From Acidimicrobiales bacterium (GTDB taxonomy: Bacteria; Actinomycetota; Acidimicrobiia; Acidimicrobiales; RAAP-2), in the NCBI GenBank assembly GCA_017882985.1, contig JADGOK010000074.1:1-5811 (forward strand): a DNA stretch of 5,811 nt, in the 5' to 3' direction. The position numbers and the translations under genes are program-made. How positions within the stretch are numbered: position 1 is the first letter of the stretch; every line of letters begins with the position of its first letter. Under the pieces are notes generated by a model that was given only the letters and a program-made list of their open reading frames with translations, was not told the origin of the DNA and did no database searches. Shown piece after piece: positions 1 to 5,735 of this stretch.

Positions 1-1
1 C

Positions 2-493
2 GAGGACGCGCTGGCGATGTACCAGGAGAAGTGTGAGAACTACGTCGGGGGACTCGACACCGCCAAGGAGATCGAGCGCGACGTGATGCTCCAGATCCTG
101 GACCAGCGTTGGCGTGACCACCTGTCGGACATGGACTACCTGCGCGACGGTATCCACCTTCGCCAAGTCGCCCAGCAGGATCCCTTGACCGCGTGGCAGA
201 AGGAGGGGTACCTCATGTTCGAGCACCTTCTCGTCGCGGTCGATCACGACTTCGTCCGATTCATTACCCACGTCGAGACGACGGAACCGCCGCCCGATGA
301 GAACGACGAGGGCCTGGAGAAGGCCGTCACCAACGCGAGTGAAGTCGCGCCCGGCGCGCTGGGGTTGCCCGCGCACGGCAAGACCGCGAACGTGGTCAAG
401 CAGTTACCCAAAGAGGGCGACAAGATCGGCCGCAACGAACCGTGCTGGTGCGGATCGGGCCGGAAGTTCAAGCAGTGCCATGGCCGACCCTAA
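2..493 (+). CDS. secA: Preprotein translocase ATPase SecA, C-terminal part (5' end outside window)
   Basis: SecA is the cytoplasmic ATPase motor that pushes unfolded preproteins through the SecYEG channel. About 163 C-terminal residues are visible and the reading frame is already open at base 2, so the gene starts upstream; the ATG at base 17 is internal. The segment with RWRDHLSDMDYLRDGIHL followed by AQQDPL matches the helical scaffold and two-helix finger of SecA. Then comes a Pro/Glu/Asp-rich variable linker (about bases 280-410) and the SEC-C zinc-binding tail IGRNEPCWCGSGRKFKQCHG. Its ligands are Cys codons at 443, 449 and 476 and His at 479 (CxCx8CH), a motif known to bind SecB and/or ribosomes in other bacteria. 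Trp stands between the first two Cys, where Pro or another residue is usual. The hydrophobic residue at the finger tip is Val (LRQVAQ), where E. coli has Tyr. The last 14 bases overlap prfB. Identification is secure. Confidence 0.97.
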   Translation, partial: EDALAMYQEKCENYVGGLDTAKEIERDVMLQILDQRWRDHLSDMDYLRDGIHLRQVAQQDPLTAWQKEGYLMFEHLLVAVDHDFVRFITHVETTEPPPDENDEGLEKAVTNASEVAPGALGLPAHGKTANVVKQLPKEGDKIGRNEPCWCGSGRKFKQCHGRP

Positions 494-1625
494 AGCGGAG
501 AACGCTCTTCGCGAAGCCGTCGCCAGCCTCGAAGAGCTCGAGACCAGGTGGAGTGCCGCGCGCGAGTACCTGAAGATCGACGAGAGTCGCGAGCGTCACG
601 CGGCGCTCTCGGTCGAGGCGCAGGACCCCAACCTCTGGAGCGACCAGGACCACGCCCGCGGGGTCACGACTGAGCTCGGTCGACTGTCCAACGACCTCGA
701 CACCTTCGATGGACTGCGCCGCGGCATCGACGACTGCGCGGTGCTGATCGACTTCTCGCGCGAGGCCCTGGCGTCGGGTGACGCTGACTGGTCGCTGATC
801 GAAGAGTTGACCGACAACGTGACCCGGGTTGCCCACGAGCTCGCGGCCCTGGAGATCCAAAGTCTGCTGAGCGGGCCCTACGACGAGAACGACGCGATCG
901 CCGAACTGCACGCCGGCGCCGGCGGCACCGACGCCCAGGACTGGACCGAGATGTTGCTGCGCATGTACTCGCGCTGGGCCGAGCGACGCGGATTTGGCGT
1001 CGAGATCGACGAGGCGACCGAGGGCGGCGAAGCGGGACTACTTTCGGCGACCTTCATCGTGAAGGGCCGCTTCGCCTACGGATGGCTGTCCGCGGAACGC
1101 GGTGTGCACCGGCTCGTGCGCATCAGTCCGTTCGACTCACAGGCTCGTCGCCAGACGAGCTTCGCCAGTCTCGACGTGACGCCGTTGCTCGCCGACGATG
1201 CCTCGGAGGTGGAGATCGACGAGAAGGACTTACGCATCGACACCTACCGTTCCTCGGGCGCCGGTGGTCAGCACGTCAACAAGACCGACTCGGCCATTCG
1301 CATCACCCACCTGCCCTCGGGCATCGTCGTCAGTTGTCAGAACGAGCGAAGTCAGCACCAGAACCGTGCGCGCGCCATGCAGATCCTCGAAGCGAAGCTG
1401 GCCGAACGCGCGCGCACCGAGCGACGCGCCACGATGGACGCACTGAGCGGTGACCGAGGCGACAACGCGTGGGGTTCGCAGATCCGCAGTTACGTGCAGG
1501 CGCCGTACCAACTGGTGAAGGACCACCGCACTGATTACGAGACGGGCAACGTGGAAGCAGTGCTGCTGGGTGACCTCGACGGATTCATGGAAGCCGAACT
1601 TCGTCGTCAGCGCGGTCTGAGTTAG
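480..1625 (+). CDS. prfB: Peptide chain release factor 2 (RF2)
   Basis: RF2 reads UAA and UGA stop codons in the ribosomal A site and triggers peptide release. The 381-residue product is slightly longer than E. coli RF2. The anticodon-like tripeptide is SPF (residues 216-218, in VRISPFDSQ), which marks RF2 rather than RF1 (PxT). The catalytic GGQ is at 262-264, in SSGAGGQHVNKTDSAIRI, followed by the typical CQNERSQHQNRARAM segment. The frame is open upstream to about base 297, but there it is only the shadow of secA. The ATG at 480 is chosen because RF2 homology begins just after it. No clear Shine-Dalgarno is present (GGAAG lies about 15 bases away), so translation is probably coupled to secA, whose last 14 bases overlap. 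The in-frame UGA used for autoregulatory +1 frameshifting in E. coli is absent: at the equivalent place the frame reads REYLKID without interruption. Confidence 0.97.
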   Translation: MADPKAENALREAVASLEELETRWSAAREYLKIDESRERHAALSVEAQDPNLWSDQDHARGVTTELGRLSNDLDTFDGLRRGIDDCAVLIDFSREALASGDADWSLIEELTDNVTRVAHELAALEIQSLLSGPYDENDAIAELHAGAGGTDAQDWTEMLLRMYSRWAERRGFGVEIDEATEGGEAGLLSATFIVKGRFAYGWLSAERGVHRLVRISPFDSQARRQTSFASLDVTPLLADDASEVEIDEKDLRIDTYRSSGAGGQHVNKTDSAIRITHLPSGIVVSCQNERSQHQNRARAMQILEAKLAERARTERRATMDALSGDRGDNAWGSQIRSYVQAPYQLVKDHRTDYETGNVEAVLLGDLDGFMEAELRRQRGLS

Positions 1626-1654
1626 CCCCCTCGCTTAAGAATCTTCAGACCGCG
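1611..1654 (+). terminator. Perfect 10-bp inverted repeat spanning the prfB stop codon
   Basis: CGCGGTCTGA (1611-1620) is exactly complementary to TCAGACCGCG (1645-1654), giving a GC-rich 10-bp stem with a 24-base loop that contains the TAG stop codon of prfB (1623-1625). No T-run follows, so it is not a classical intrinsic terminator, but U-poor terminators are commonly proposed in high-GC actinobacteria. A putative promoter for ftsE lies only about 25 bases further on, which fits a transcription-unit boundary here. It could equally be a 3'-end stabiliser or chance. The repeat itself is certain; its role is inferred. Confidence 0.45.
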
Positions 1655-1674
1655 TGAAACGACAAGGTTTCGTG
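1653..1674 (+). repeat. Small inverted repeat adjoining the prfB 3' hairpin
   Basis: GAAAC (1656-1660) pairs with GTTTC (1667-1671) across a six-base loop, GACAAG. Two G-T wobbles and one C-G pair can extend it outward to 1653 and 1674, but that extension would compete with the right arm of the preceding larger repeat. It may stack on the first hairpin as a tandem structure. It is weak on its own. Confidence 0.3.
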
Positions 1675-1677
1675 GCA

Positions 1678-1705
1678 CGGACGTCGCGCACGTGCAAACT
1701 AGAAT
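1678..1705 (+). promoter_or_regulatory. Putative sigma-70-type promoter for ftsEX
   Basis: TAGAAT at 1700-1705 fits the TAnnnT -10 consensus. Sixteen bases upstream, CGGACG (1678-1683) keeps the GAC core of the -35 element common in actinobacterial promoters. Transcription would begin near 1712 and give a leader of about 55 bases before the ftsE GTG at 1767, carrying its strong ribosome binding site. The position just after the prfB inverted repeat supports it. The -35 match is poor, so this is a candidate only. Confidence 0.4.
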
Positions 1706-1751
1706 GGTCCGGAACGAGATCACTGCGCCGCGCGCTGATACCAACCAACCC

Positions 1752-1761
1752 AAAGGGGGTG
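1752..1761 (+). promoter_or_regulatory. Strong ribosome binding site that fixes the ftsE start
   Basis: AAAGGGGGTG can pair over ten bases with the conserved 3' end of 16S rRNA (anti-Shine-Dalgarno CACCTCCTTT), with a single G-U wobble. Its purine core ends seven bases before the GTG at 1767. It is the best ribosome binding site in the window. It decides for the GTG at 1767 against the longer open frame that begins with another GTG at 1692, upstream of the likely promoter -10. Confidence 0.85.
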
Positions 1762-1766
1762 TAACC

Positions 1767-2468
1767 GTGATTCGCTTTGAGAACGTCTCGAAGACCTACA
1801 AGAACGGCACCCCCGCGCTGAAGGACATCTCGCTCGATATCGACAAGGGCGAGTTCGTCTTTCTCGTCGGATCCTCGGGATCGGGCAAGACGACGTTCCT
1901 GCGCCTCTTGCTCCGCGAGGAGCTCCCCGATCGGGGTCGGATCCTCGAGGCCGGGCGCGACATTGGTGACCTGCCCAAGTGGCGCGTGCCGTACTTGCGA
2001 CGCAACATTGGCTGTGTCTTCCAGGACTTTCGCCTGCTGCCGAACAAGACGGTCTTCGAGAACGTGGCCTTCGCCCTCGAGGTCATCGGACGGCCGCGTT
2101 CGACGGTGGAATCCCAGGTACCCCAGATCCTCGACCTCGTGGGACTCACCGAGAAGTCAAAGAACCTGCCCCACGAACTCTCCGGCGGTGAGCAGCAGCG
2201 TGTCGCGGTGGCGCGCGCCTTCGTCAACCGTCCGCTGATCCTGCTCGCCGACGAACCGACCGGCAACCTCGACCCCACGAACTCTGAATCGATCATGGCG
2301 CTGCTCGAGCGAATCAACCGCACCGGTACGACCGTCGTCATGGCGACCCACGACAAGGCGCTCGTGGACCGGATGCGCCGACGCGTCATCGAACTCGACA
2401 AGGGTGAGATGATCCGCGACCAGGTCCGCGGCGTCTACGGCATCGACGAGACCGCGAGCAGTCTGTAA
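1767..2468 (+). CDS. ftsE: Cell division ATP-binding protein FtsE
   Basis: FtsE is the cytoplasmic ABC-type ATPase of the FtsEX complex. It does not act as a transporter: ATP hydrolysis changes FtsX conformation and so activates cell-wall hydrolases at the division site. From the GTG at 1767 the product is 233 residues and begins [14 protein letters not shown], the usual FtsE N-terminus. Walker A GSSGSGKT is at 35-42, the Q-loop Gln at 86, the signature LSGGEQQR at 138-145, Walker B LILLADE at 157-163, the D-loop NLD at 167-169 and the switch His at 195 (ATHD). All catalytic residues are intact. The frame stays open to 1692, but that extension (with QTRMVRNE) resembles no FtsE and lacks a ribosome binding site. 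The stop overlaps the ftsX start by one base, so the pair is surely co-translated. Related LolD/MacB-type ATPases share these motifs, but the adjoining ftsX settles the call. Confidence 0.97.
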   Translation: MIRFENVSKTYKNGTPALKDISLDIDKGEFVFLVGSSGSGKTTFLRLLLREELPDRGRILEAGRDIGDLPKWRVPYLRRNIGCVFQDFRLLPNKTVFENVAFALEVIGRPRSTVESQVPQILDLVGLTEKSKNLPHELSGGEQQRVAVARAFVNRPLILLADEPTGNLDPTNSESIMALLERINRTGTTVVMATHDKALVDRMRRRVIELDKGEMIRDQVRGVYGIDETASSL

Positions 2469-3322
2469 TGAGGGTCTATTTCCGCTACGCCATCAAGGAG
2501 ACGTTGAGCAACCTCTGGCGCAACCGGATGATGACCATCGCCGCGGTGCTGACCGTCGCGGTGTCGCTCTCGCTCGTCGGCGCGGCACTGTTGCTCAAGC
2601 AGAGTGCCGCCCAGGCCTCGGCCCAGTGGCAACAGGGGACCCGCGTTATCGTCTGGATGCAGCCCGCCGCCTCGCAGAGCGAGATCAGCAACATCCAGGG
2701 CGAACTGGCGAATCTGCCCATTGTCAAGAAGTGCGTCTTCTTCACCCAGTTACAGGACTACAACGAAGCCAAACAGTTGCTCAACACGGCCGAGACCCAG
2801 ACCTTGACGGTCGCGGACATGCCGACGTCGTTCCGCTGCATCCCCACGGTGCCGGCGAACGCCTTTACGGTCGTGAGCCAGTTCTCCAATCAGCCCGGCG
2901 TCTACCGGGTGACCGCACCAATTCAGGCCATCCGAGAGATGAACCACACGATTCGCGTGCTGCAGATCGTCTTCCTGGCGCTCGCGGGCGTGCTCTTGTT
3001 GTCGGCGACCGTACTGATCCTCAACACCATTCGCATGGCGATCTTCGCGCGACGAAGAGAGGTTTCGGTGATGAAGTTGGTCGGCGCGACGAACTGGTTC
3101 ATCCGAATCCCGTTCATCACTGAAGGCTTCATCCAGGGACTGCTCGGCTCGGGTGTCGCGATGCTGCTGGTCACCGCGTTGCACATCTGGTACCCGCTGC
3201 ACAACGTGTTCGCGCTCAGCACGAGTGCGCTGTGGGGTACCAACGCGGTCGTGCTGATCGTTGGCGTGGTGATCGGATCGGTCGGTTCGGCGATCGCGAT
3301 CCGCCGCTTCCTCGACGTCTAG
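2468..3322 (+). CDS. ftsX: Cell division membrane protein FtsX
   Basis: FtsX is the membrane partner of FtsE and relays ATPase cycles to extracytoplasmic peptidoglycan hydrolases; in actinobacteria a known partner type is the NlpC/P60 protein RipC. The 284-residue product has a basic N-terminal tail with the typical LSNLWRNRMMT, then four hydrophobic segments: TM1 about 23-43, TM2 about 164-187, TM3 about 216-240 and TM4 about 259-278. Between TM1 and TM2 lies an extracytoplasmic domain (about 45-160), as expected. The cytoplasmic stretch RRREVSVMKLVGATNWFIRIPF (195-216) is the family signature of FtsX/MacB permeases and contacts the ATPase. The ATG overlaps the ftsE TAA (TAATG) without its own clear ribosome binding site, so coupling is likely. 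The extracytoplasmic domain contains two cysteines, Cys89 and Cys124, the only ones in the protein. The stop codon is shared, on opposite strands, with msrB. Confidence 0.96.
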   Translation: MRVYFRYAIKETLSNLWRNRMMTIAAVLTVAVSLSLVGAALLLKQSAAQASAQWQQGTRVIVWMQPAASQSEISNIQGELANLPIVKKCVFFTQLQDYNEAKQLLNTAETQTLTVADMPTSFRCIPTVPANAFTVVSQFSNQPGVYRVTAPIQAIREMNHTIRVLQIVFLALAGVLLLSATVLILNTIRMAIFARRREVSVMKLVGATNWFIRIPFITEGFIQGLLGSGVAMLLVTALHIWYPLHNVFALSTSALWGTNAVVLIVGVVIGSVGSAIAIRRFLDV

Positions 3323-3732
3323 GCGCTCGGCGTCTCGCTCGTCTTCTCGTCAAAATCAATGGCGAGCGAGTTCACGCAGTAGCGAAGTCCGCTCGGCGTC
3401 GGACCGTCGTTGAAGACGTGGCCGAGATGCCCACCACACTTTGAACAGAGGATCTCCGTGCGCGAGCGGGACAACGAGTTGTCGGAGCGTTCGATGATCG
3501 TGCCGGGCTCGCACGCGTCAAAGCTCGGCCACCCGCAACCCGAATCGAACTTCTGGGCGCTCGTGAAGAGATGTTGGCCGCATCCACCACACGTGAACAC
3601 GCCTTCGCCGTCCACGTGCAGCAGCGAGCCGGTGAAGGGGGCCTCGGTCGCCGCCTCACGAAGTACGGCGTAGCGATCGGGTGCCAACTGCTCGCGCCAC
3701 TCTTCGTTGGACTTGTCAATCGCGTAGGTCAT
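3319..3732 (-). CDS. msrB: Peptide-methionine (R)-S-oxide reductase MsrB
   Basis: MsrB reduces the R-epimer of methionine sulfoxide in proteins, using thioredoxin as reductant, and repairs oxidised proteins in the cytoplasm. No signal peptide is visible. The 137-residue product is a full-length single-domain MsrB. Zinc ligands are the CxxC pairs Cys48/Cys51 (CGGCG) and Cys96/Cys99 (CSKCGGHLGHVFNDGP). The catalytic cysteine is Cys119 in RYCVNS, and the likely resolving cysteine is Cys66 in SGCGWPSF. Met1 at 3732 gives the usual MTYAIDKSNEEWREQL-type start. No Shine-Dalgarno precedes it, but a TACATT hexamer lies six bases upstream. It follows dxs on the same strand after a 37-base gap, so read-through from dxs is possible. 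Its TAG stop is the complement of the ftsX TAG, the two genes overlapping by four bases tail to tail. It is not fused to MsrA. Confidence 0.97.
   Translation of the reverse strand: MTYAIDKSNEEWREQLAPDRYAVLREAATEAPFTGSLLHVDGEGVFTCGGCGQHLFTSAQKFDSGCGWPSFDACEPGTIIERSDNSLSRSRTEILCSKCGGHLGHVFNDGPTPSGLRYCVNSLAIDFDEKTSETPSA
3334..3370 (+). terminator. Inverted repeat just past ftsX, inside the end of msrB
   Basis: CTCGCTCG (3334-3341) is exactly complementary to CGAGCGAG (3363-3370), with a 21-base loop and a possible extra T-G pair inside. It begins 12 bases after the ftsX stop, the right place for a terminator of the ftsEX transcript, yet it lies wholly within msrB codons. No T-run follows on either strand. 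The repeat is seen directly. Its role in ending ftsEX transcription, or in slowing convergent transcription, is inference. Confidence 0.35.
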
Positions 3733-3738
3733 AGCGTC

Positions 3739-3744
3739 AATGTA
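3739..3744 (-). promoter_or_regulatory. Putative -10 element for leaderless msrB transcript
   Basis: Read on the minus strand, TACATT is followed by six bases (GACGCT) and then the msrB ATG. A start of transcription seven bases after the -10 would fall on the A of ATG, giving a leaderless mRNA, which is common in actinobacteria and agrees with the absence of a Shine-Dalgarno. No convincing -35 is seen (about GTCGCG at 3767-3762), so the promoter may be weak or secondary to read-through from dxs. Confidence 0.4.
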
Positions 3745-3770
3745 CCGGTCGAACGGCGTTTCGCGACCCT

Positions 3771-5696
3771 CTAGAGGAAGCGCGGGCGGGGCGATTCGGG
3801 CAGCACGTGGGGGAATTCCGGCGCGTCCGCGAGGAGTCGCGTGAACGCACCGGCGAGGCCCTCGGGATCGAGCCCCAACTCGGCCAACAGCGCGTCGGGT
3901 CGGTGGTGTTCGAGAAAGGCCCGCGGCACGCCGAGAATACGCGTCGTCGGAAAGGCCAGCCCCAGCTCCTGGGCTCGGCCGCGAGTCGCCGACACCATCA
4001 ACGTGCCGGCGCCTCCGTGACGGGTGCCGTCCTCGACGGTGATGATGCGATCGTGGCGTAACGCGTCGTCGATCATCGCGGGGTCGGGCGGCAGCACTCG
4101 AACGTCGTAGATCGTCACCCTGGTGCGCTCGTCACCCAGAAGTTCGAGCGCCTGATAAGCGCTCGGCGCCATCTTTCCCACGGCCAAGACGCACAGCGAG
4201 CCGTCGCCGCGAACGATCTCGCGAGCCAGTAGTCCGTCGCCGATCTCGCCGTCAAAGGGCTTGGGGAGGGTCTTGGGAAAGCGGATCGCGGTGGGCGTGG
4301 ACATCGACAGCGCCGTCGCGAGCATGCCCGGCACCTCCTCGGCGCTCGACGGCGCGAAGATCGTGAAGTTGGGTATCGCGAGACAGAGCGCGATGTCGAG
4401 CAGACCGTGGTGGCTCGGACCGTCGTCACCGGTGATGCCGGCGCGGTCGAAGACGAAGACGACGGGCAGGTTCAAGAGACCCACGTCGAGGTGCGCCTGA
4501 TCAAAGGCGCGCGAGAAGAACGTCGAATAGATTGCCACCACGGGCTTGAGTCCGCCCATGGCCATGCCCGCCGCGGCGGTGACGGCGTGCTGCTCGGCGA
4601 TGCCCACGTCGAAGAACCGCGTGGGGAACCGCTCCTGGAAAGCCAACAGGCCGGTCGGCCCGGCCATGGCGGCGGTGATCGCGACGATGCGGTCGTCGAC
4701 GCCAGCCATGGTGGTGAGTGAGTTGGCGAACGCTTCGGTGAATGACTGGGGGATGACCTCTTCGTCGTTGAAACGAGGTGACAGCTTGAAGTCGTGCATC
4801 CTCAAGTTGTCACTCGTCGCCGGTTCGTAGCCCTTGCCCTTTTCGGTCAGCACGTGCACGACGATGGGACCGTCCCAGTCCGACGCGCTCTTGAGTGCCG
4901 TTTCGAGCGATTCGATGTTGTGCCCGTCGATGGGTCCGACGTAGCGAACGCCCAGGTTCTCGAAGAACGTGTGGGGCGTCACCATCTCGCGCACCACCGA
5001 GGTGAAGCCGTGCACGCCCATGTACGCGGCCTTGCCGACTCGGGGCAGGTGGGGCACGACACCGCGGATGCGTTCGCGCGCTGAGACGTAGGTTCGATTG
5101 AGTCGCAATGACGTGAGCGATTCGGAGAGCTTCGAGATCGTGGGCGCGTAGCTGCGGCCGTTGTCGTTGAGGACGATCACGACGCGCTGATTCGAGTGTC
5201 CGAGGTTGTTGAGCGCCTCGTAGGCCATGCCGCCAGTCAATGAACCGTCGCCGACGATCGCGACGACGTGGCGGCGACCACCGTGACCGATCAACTCCTT
5301 GCGGTGCTCGAGCGCGACGGAGAGGCCGTGCGCGTAGGAGAGAGCGGTCGAGGCGTGGGACGATTCGATCCAGTCGTGCTGGCTTTCGGAGCGGTTGGGG
5401 TAGCCCGAGAGACCGCCGCGCTGGCGCAGGCTCTTGAACCCGTATCGCCGACCGGTCAGCAGTTTGTGAACGTAGGACTGGTGACCGGTGTCCCAGAGCA
5501 GGATGTCGCGCGGCGAATCAAAGACGCGGTGCAGGGCCAAAGTGAGCTCGACGACGCCGAGATTTGATCCGAGGTGGCCACCCGTCGTCGTCACGGTCGA
5601 AATGATGAATTCACGGATCTCTGCGCTCAATTGATTGAGTTGGTCGTACGAAAGCGCCTCGAGGTCGGCGGGCGTTTCGATGGACGGCAGAATCAC
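3771..5696 (-). CDS. dxs: 1-deoxy-D-xylulose-5-phosphate synthase (DXS)
   Basis: DXS condenses pyruvate and glyceraldehyde-3-phosphate to 1-deoxy-D-xylulose 5-phosphate with thiamine diphosphate, the entry step of the MEP pathway for isoprenoids (quinones, carotenoids, undecaprenyl carriers). The 641-residue product is full length. Domain I has TGGHLGSNLGVVELTLALH with His41, DTGHQ with His72, and the thiamine-diphosphate/Mg motif GDGSLTGGMAYEALNN (149-164) with Asn177 in LNDNGRSYAPTI. Domain II has the catalytic Glu368 in DVGIAEQHAV, plus Tyr390, Arg396, Asp425 and His429 in GDDGPSHHG, and Arg472 in AIRFPK. Domain III, from about residue 492, is the transketolase C-terminal domain with GGAGT near 561. 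The start is a GTG at 5696, chosen because ILPSIETPADLEALS aligns with the usual DXS N-terminus and no other start lies nearby. AGGGG abuts the GTG with no spacer, too close for a normal ribosome binding site. The AIRFPK segment has Lys where many homologues read RYPR. Confidence 0.98.
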   Translation of the reverse strand: MILPSIETPADLEALSYDQLNQLSAEIREFIISTVTTTGGHLGSNLGVVELTLALHRVFDSPRDILLWDTGHQSYVHKLLTGRRYGFKSLRQRGGLSGYPNRSESQHDWIESSHASTALSYAHGLSVALEHRKELIGHGGRRHVVAIVGDGSLTGGMAYEALNNLGHSNQRVVIVLNDNGRSYAPTISKLSESLTSLRLNRTYVSARERIRGVVPHLPRVGKAAYMGVHGFTSVVREMVTPHTFFENLGVRYVGPIDGHNIESLETALKSASDWDGPIVVHVLTEKGKGYEPATSDNLRMHDFKLSPRFNDEEVIPQSFTEAFANSLTTMAGVDDRIVAITAAMAGPTGLLAFQERFPTRFFDVGIAEQHAVTAAAGMAMGGLKPVVAIYSTFFSRAFDQAHLDVGLLNLPVVFVFDRAGITGDDGPSHHGLLDIALCLAIPNFTIFAPSSAEEVPGMLATALSMSTPTAIRFPKTLPKPFDGEIGDGLLAREIVRGDGSLCVLAVGKMAPSAYQALELLGDERTRVTIYDVRVLPPDPAMIDDALRHDRIITVEDGTRHGGAGTLMVSATRGRAQELGLAFPTTRILGVPRAFLEHHRPDALLAELGLDPEGLAGAFTRLLADAPEFPHVLPESPRPRFL

Positions 5697-5702
5697 CCCT
5701 GC

Positions 5703-5708
5703 AGCCTA
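5703..5708 (-). promoter_or_regulatory. Putative -10 element for leaderless dxs transcript
   Basis: On the minus strand TAGGCT (TAnnnT) is followed by exactly six bases (GCAGGG) and then the dxs GTG, the same spacing as in front of msrB. Transcription would start at or next to the G of GTG. No good -35 hexamer is visible at 16-18 bases. The identical geometry in front of both genes, and the lack of a usable Shine-Dalgarno, raise confidence somewhat. Confidence 0.4.
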
Positions 5709-5712
5709 CCGG

Positions 5713-5735
5713 TCGGTCCAGAATTCCTTCGGTCC
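5713..5735. repeat. Paired TCGGTCC direct repeat upstream of dxs
   Basis: TCGGTCC occurs at 5713-5719 and again at 5729-5735, starts 16 bases apart, on either side of the palindrome GAATTC (5721-5726). The pair covers the stretch where the -35 region of a dxs promoter would lie, so it could be an operator. Seven-base matches in GC-rich DNA can also be chance. Confidence 0.25.

Noticed and set aside
297..479. Upstream extension of the prfB reading frame as an extra N-terminal domain
   Set aside because: This stretch overlaps the secA linker and zinc-tail codons in another frame, its translation is Arg/Pro/Ala-rich with no RF2 similarity, and the RF2 fold begins after the ATG at 480.
468..911. 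Minus-strand open frame of about 147 codons opposite prfB
   Set aside because: It is antisense to a clearly conserved gene and shows no recognisable domain; long antisense open frames are expected in GC-rich coding DNA.
1692..1766. Longer FtsE starting at the GTG at 1692
   Set aside because: The extra 25 residues resemble no FtsE, the start lies upstream of the likely -10, and the strong ribosome binding site at 1752-1761 points to the GTG at 1767.
1796..2401. Minus-strand open frame of about 201 codons opposite ftsE
   Set aside because: Its translation is Ser/Arg/Pro-rich low complexity, typical of the complement of a GC-rich gene, and it lies wholly within ftsE.
3769..3776. CTCTAGAG palindrome at the dxs stop codon as a regulatory site
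   Set aside because: It is eight bases formed by the stop codon and its surroundings, with no repeat nearby; chance is the simplest explanation.
4407..4721. Plus-strand open frames opposite dxs
   Set aside because: They are antisense shadows of a full-length DXS with all catalytic motifs, with compositionally biased His/Gly/Arg-rich translations.
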